From Acidobacteriota bacterium (GTDB lineage: Bacteria > Acidobacteriota > Terriglobia > Bryobacterales > Bryobacteraceae): a stretch of 14,967 bases of DNA. A program made the translations under genes and the position numbers. The stretch covers positions 1 through 14,967 of the forward strand of contig JAFDVT010000264.1 of NCBI GenBank assembly GCA_018268875.1, given 5' to 3'. The notes beneath the pieces were generated by a model. It was not told where the DNA came from. It saw only the letters and a list, made by a program, of their open reading frames with translations, and searched no databases. This document shows positions 14,375 through 14,967 of this stretch, one piece after another (the first letter of the stretch is position 1; each line of letters opens with the position of its first letter).

Positions 14375-14423
14375 AGAGTGTTTGAGACTGTATCACATAA
14401 GCCGGGGCGGGTTCAAACACTCT
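14375..14423. promoter_or_regulatory. 11-bp inverted repeat bracketing a weak promoter-like pair
   Basis: AGAGTGTTTGA (14375-14385) and its exact complement (14413-14423) are separated by 27 nt. On the minus strand TTGAAC (14416-14411) and TACAGT (14392-14387) sit 18 bp apart, each matching four of six sigma-70 consensus bases. The repeat arms overlap or abut these boxes, so this could be an operator over an internal secF promoter, or an RNA stem. Both readings are inference. Confidence 0.35.
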
Positions 14424-14432
14424 GCGCGCAGG

Positions 14433-14457
14433 AAGTACCAAAACATTTTCGGTACTT
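14433..14457. promoter_or_regulatory. Stem-loop just downstream of the secD stop
   Basis: AAGTACC (14433-14439) pairs with GGTACTT (14451-14457), and inner AAAA/TTTT can extend the stem past one bulged base. On the plus strand it runs into five Ts (14456-14460); on the minus strand, the gene direction, no T-run follows. It may protect the secD mRNA 3' end; a terminator for plus-strand transcripts is also possible, though no plus-strand gene is nearby. Confidence 0.4.
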
Positions 14458-14494
14458 TTTGCGAACCCACCCCAAGGCATTGATTTCGAAGAGC

Positions 14495-14967
14495 TTAGAT
14501 ACTCAAGCTTTCCACGTTTTTCTTGCCCGACATTTCCCAATCGAAGATCGCCTTGGACACGAAAACCGCGGTGAACACATTGGCGAGCAAACCGATGACC
14601 AGCGTCACGGCAAATCCCCTAATTTGCGGGGACCCGAAAACGAAGAGAAATGCGCAGGAAACCACCGTGGTGACGTGCGTGTCGACGATGGTCCACCAGG
14701 CCTTTCCGAAGCCCGCCTGGATCGCCGCCACAGGACTCTTGCCCGACTTCAACTCCTCGCGGATACGCTCGAAGATGAGAACGTTGGAGTCCACCGCCAT
14801 GCCGATGGTGAGAATGAATCCGGCAATGCCAGGCAGCGTCAGAACCGCGCCAAAGTAGGCCAGCAGAGCGAGCAGGATGATGGCGTTCAACACCAGCGCG
14901 ATCACCGCGTTGATGCCGGCCTTCTTGTAGTAGATCAACATCACAAGAACCACCGCGCCAATGCCTA
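14495..14967 (-). CDS. secD: Protein translocase subunit SecD, C-terminal part (N-terminus outside window)
   Basis: Partner of SecF in proton-driven completion of protein export. The frame is open to the window edge and the residues past the internal GTG at 14953 (GIGA) continue the membrane helix, so the start is off to the right. Visible are the last membrane helices: GIGAVVLVMLIYYKKAG, NAIILLALLAYFGAVLTLPG, and the SecD signature IGMAVDSNVLIFERIREEL, whose Asp is a conserved proton-pathway residue. WWTIVDTHVTTVVSC and GFAVTLVIGLLANVFTAVF follow. The end, WEMSGKKNVESLSI, is a short cytoplasmic tail. secF follows after a long 239-nt gap. Confidence 0.95.
   Translation of the reverse strand, partial: GIGAVVLVMLIYYKKAGINAVIALVLNAIILLALLAYFGAVLTLPGIAGFILTIGMAVDSNVLIFERIREELKSGKSPVAAIQAGFGKAWWTIVDTHVTTVVSCAFLFVFGSPQIRGFAVTLVIGLLANVFTAVFVSKAIFDWEMSGKKNVESLSI

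Overview
This is a contiguous piece of a GC-rich bacterial chromosome with tightly packed housekeeping genes. Protein content and gene order point to an acidobacterium, probably near the Solibacter/Bryobacter group. The main clues are secD-secF followed by tonB-exbB-exbD-exbD-TPR lipoprotein, a stand-alone bifunctional Rel, and many Sec- or Tat-exported proteins. That placement is an inference from recalled gene families, not a database result. I see no rRNA, tRNA, CRISPR array, insertion sequence, integrase or prophage gene.

Left half, plus strand (1-6619): the 3' part of ruvC (Holliday junction resolvase), an unrecognised exported protein, a TlpA/ResA-like thioredoxin-fold protein, deoB (phosphopentomutase), tpiA (triosephosphate isomerase), a small lipoprotein, an NlpC/P60-like cysteine peptidase, and a PhzF-family protein with a twin-arginine-like leader. 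Several junctions are 4-nt ATGA stop/start overlaps (422-425, 2418-2421, 3602-3605), so much of this block is probably one translationally coupled operon. deoB and tpiA fit together metabolically: pentose-phosphate salvage yields glyceraldehyde-3-phosphate, which TpiA links to glycolysis. The deoC-type aldolase that would join them is not in the window.

Middle, minus strand (6605-9202): rel (ppGpp synthetase/hydrolase) followed 6 nt later by a small DUF971-type protein with two CPCxxC motifs. It converges with the PhzF gene and overlaps its 3' end by 15 bp. The 216-bp gap 9203-9418 holds a strong terminator hairpin for the neighbouring minus-strand operon and a possible degraded small ORF.

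Right half, minus strand (9419-14967): reading in the direction of transcription, secD (3' part), secF, tonB, exbB, exbD, exbD and a TPR lipoprotein, ending at the 9357-9393 hairpin. SecDF uses the proton-motive force to help pull exported proteins across the inner membrane. ExbB/ExbD/TonB use the same force to energise outer-membrane transporters. The region therefore forms an envelope-energisation cluster. The 239-bp secD-secF gap is unusually long and rich in inverted repeats, and is the least explained non-coding stretch here.

I found no clear new multi-gene system. The best leads are the structured secD-secF gap, the probably exported PhzF protein, the lipoprotein plus leaderless NlpC/P60 pair, the paired but different ExbD proteins, and the enlarged SecF periplasmic domain.
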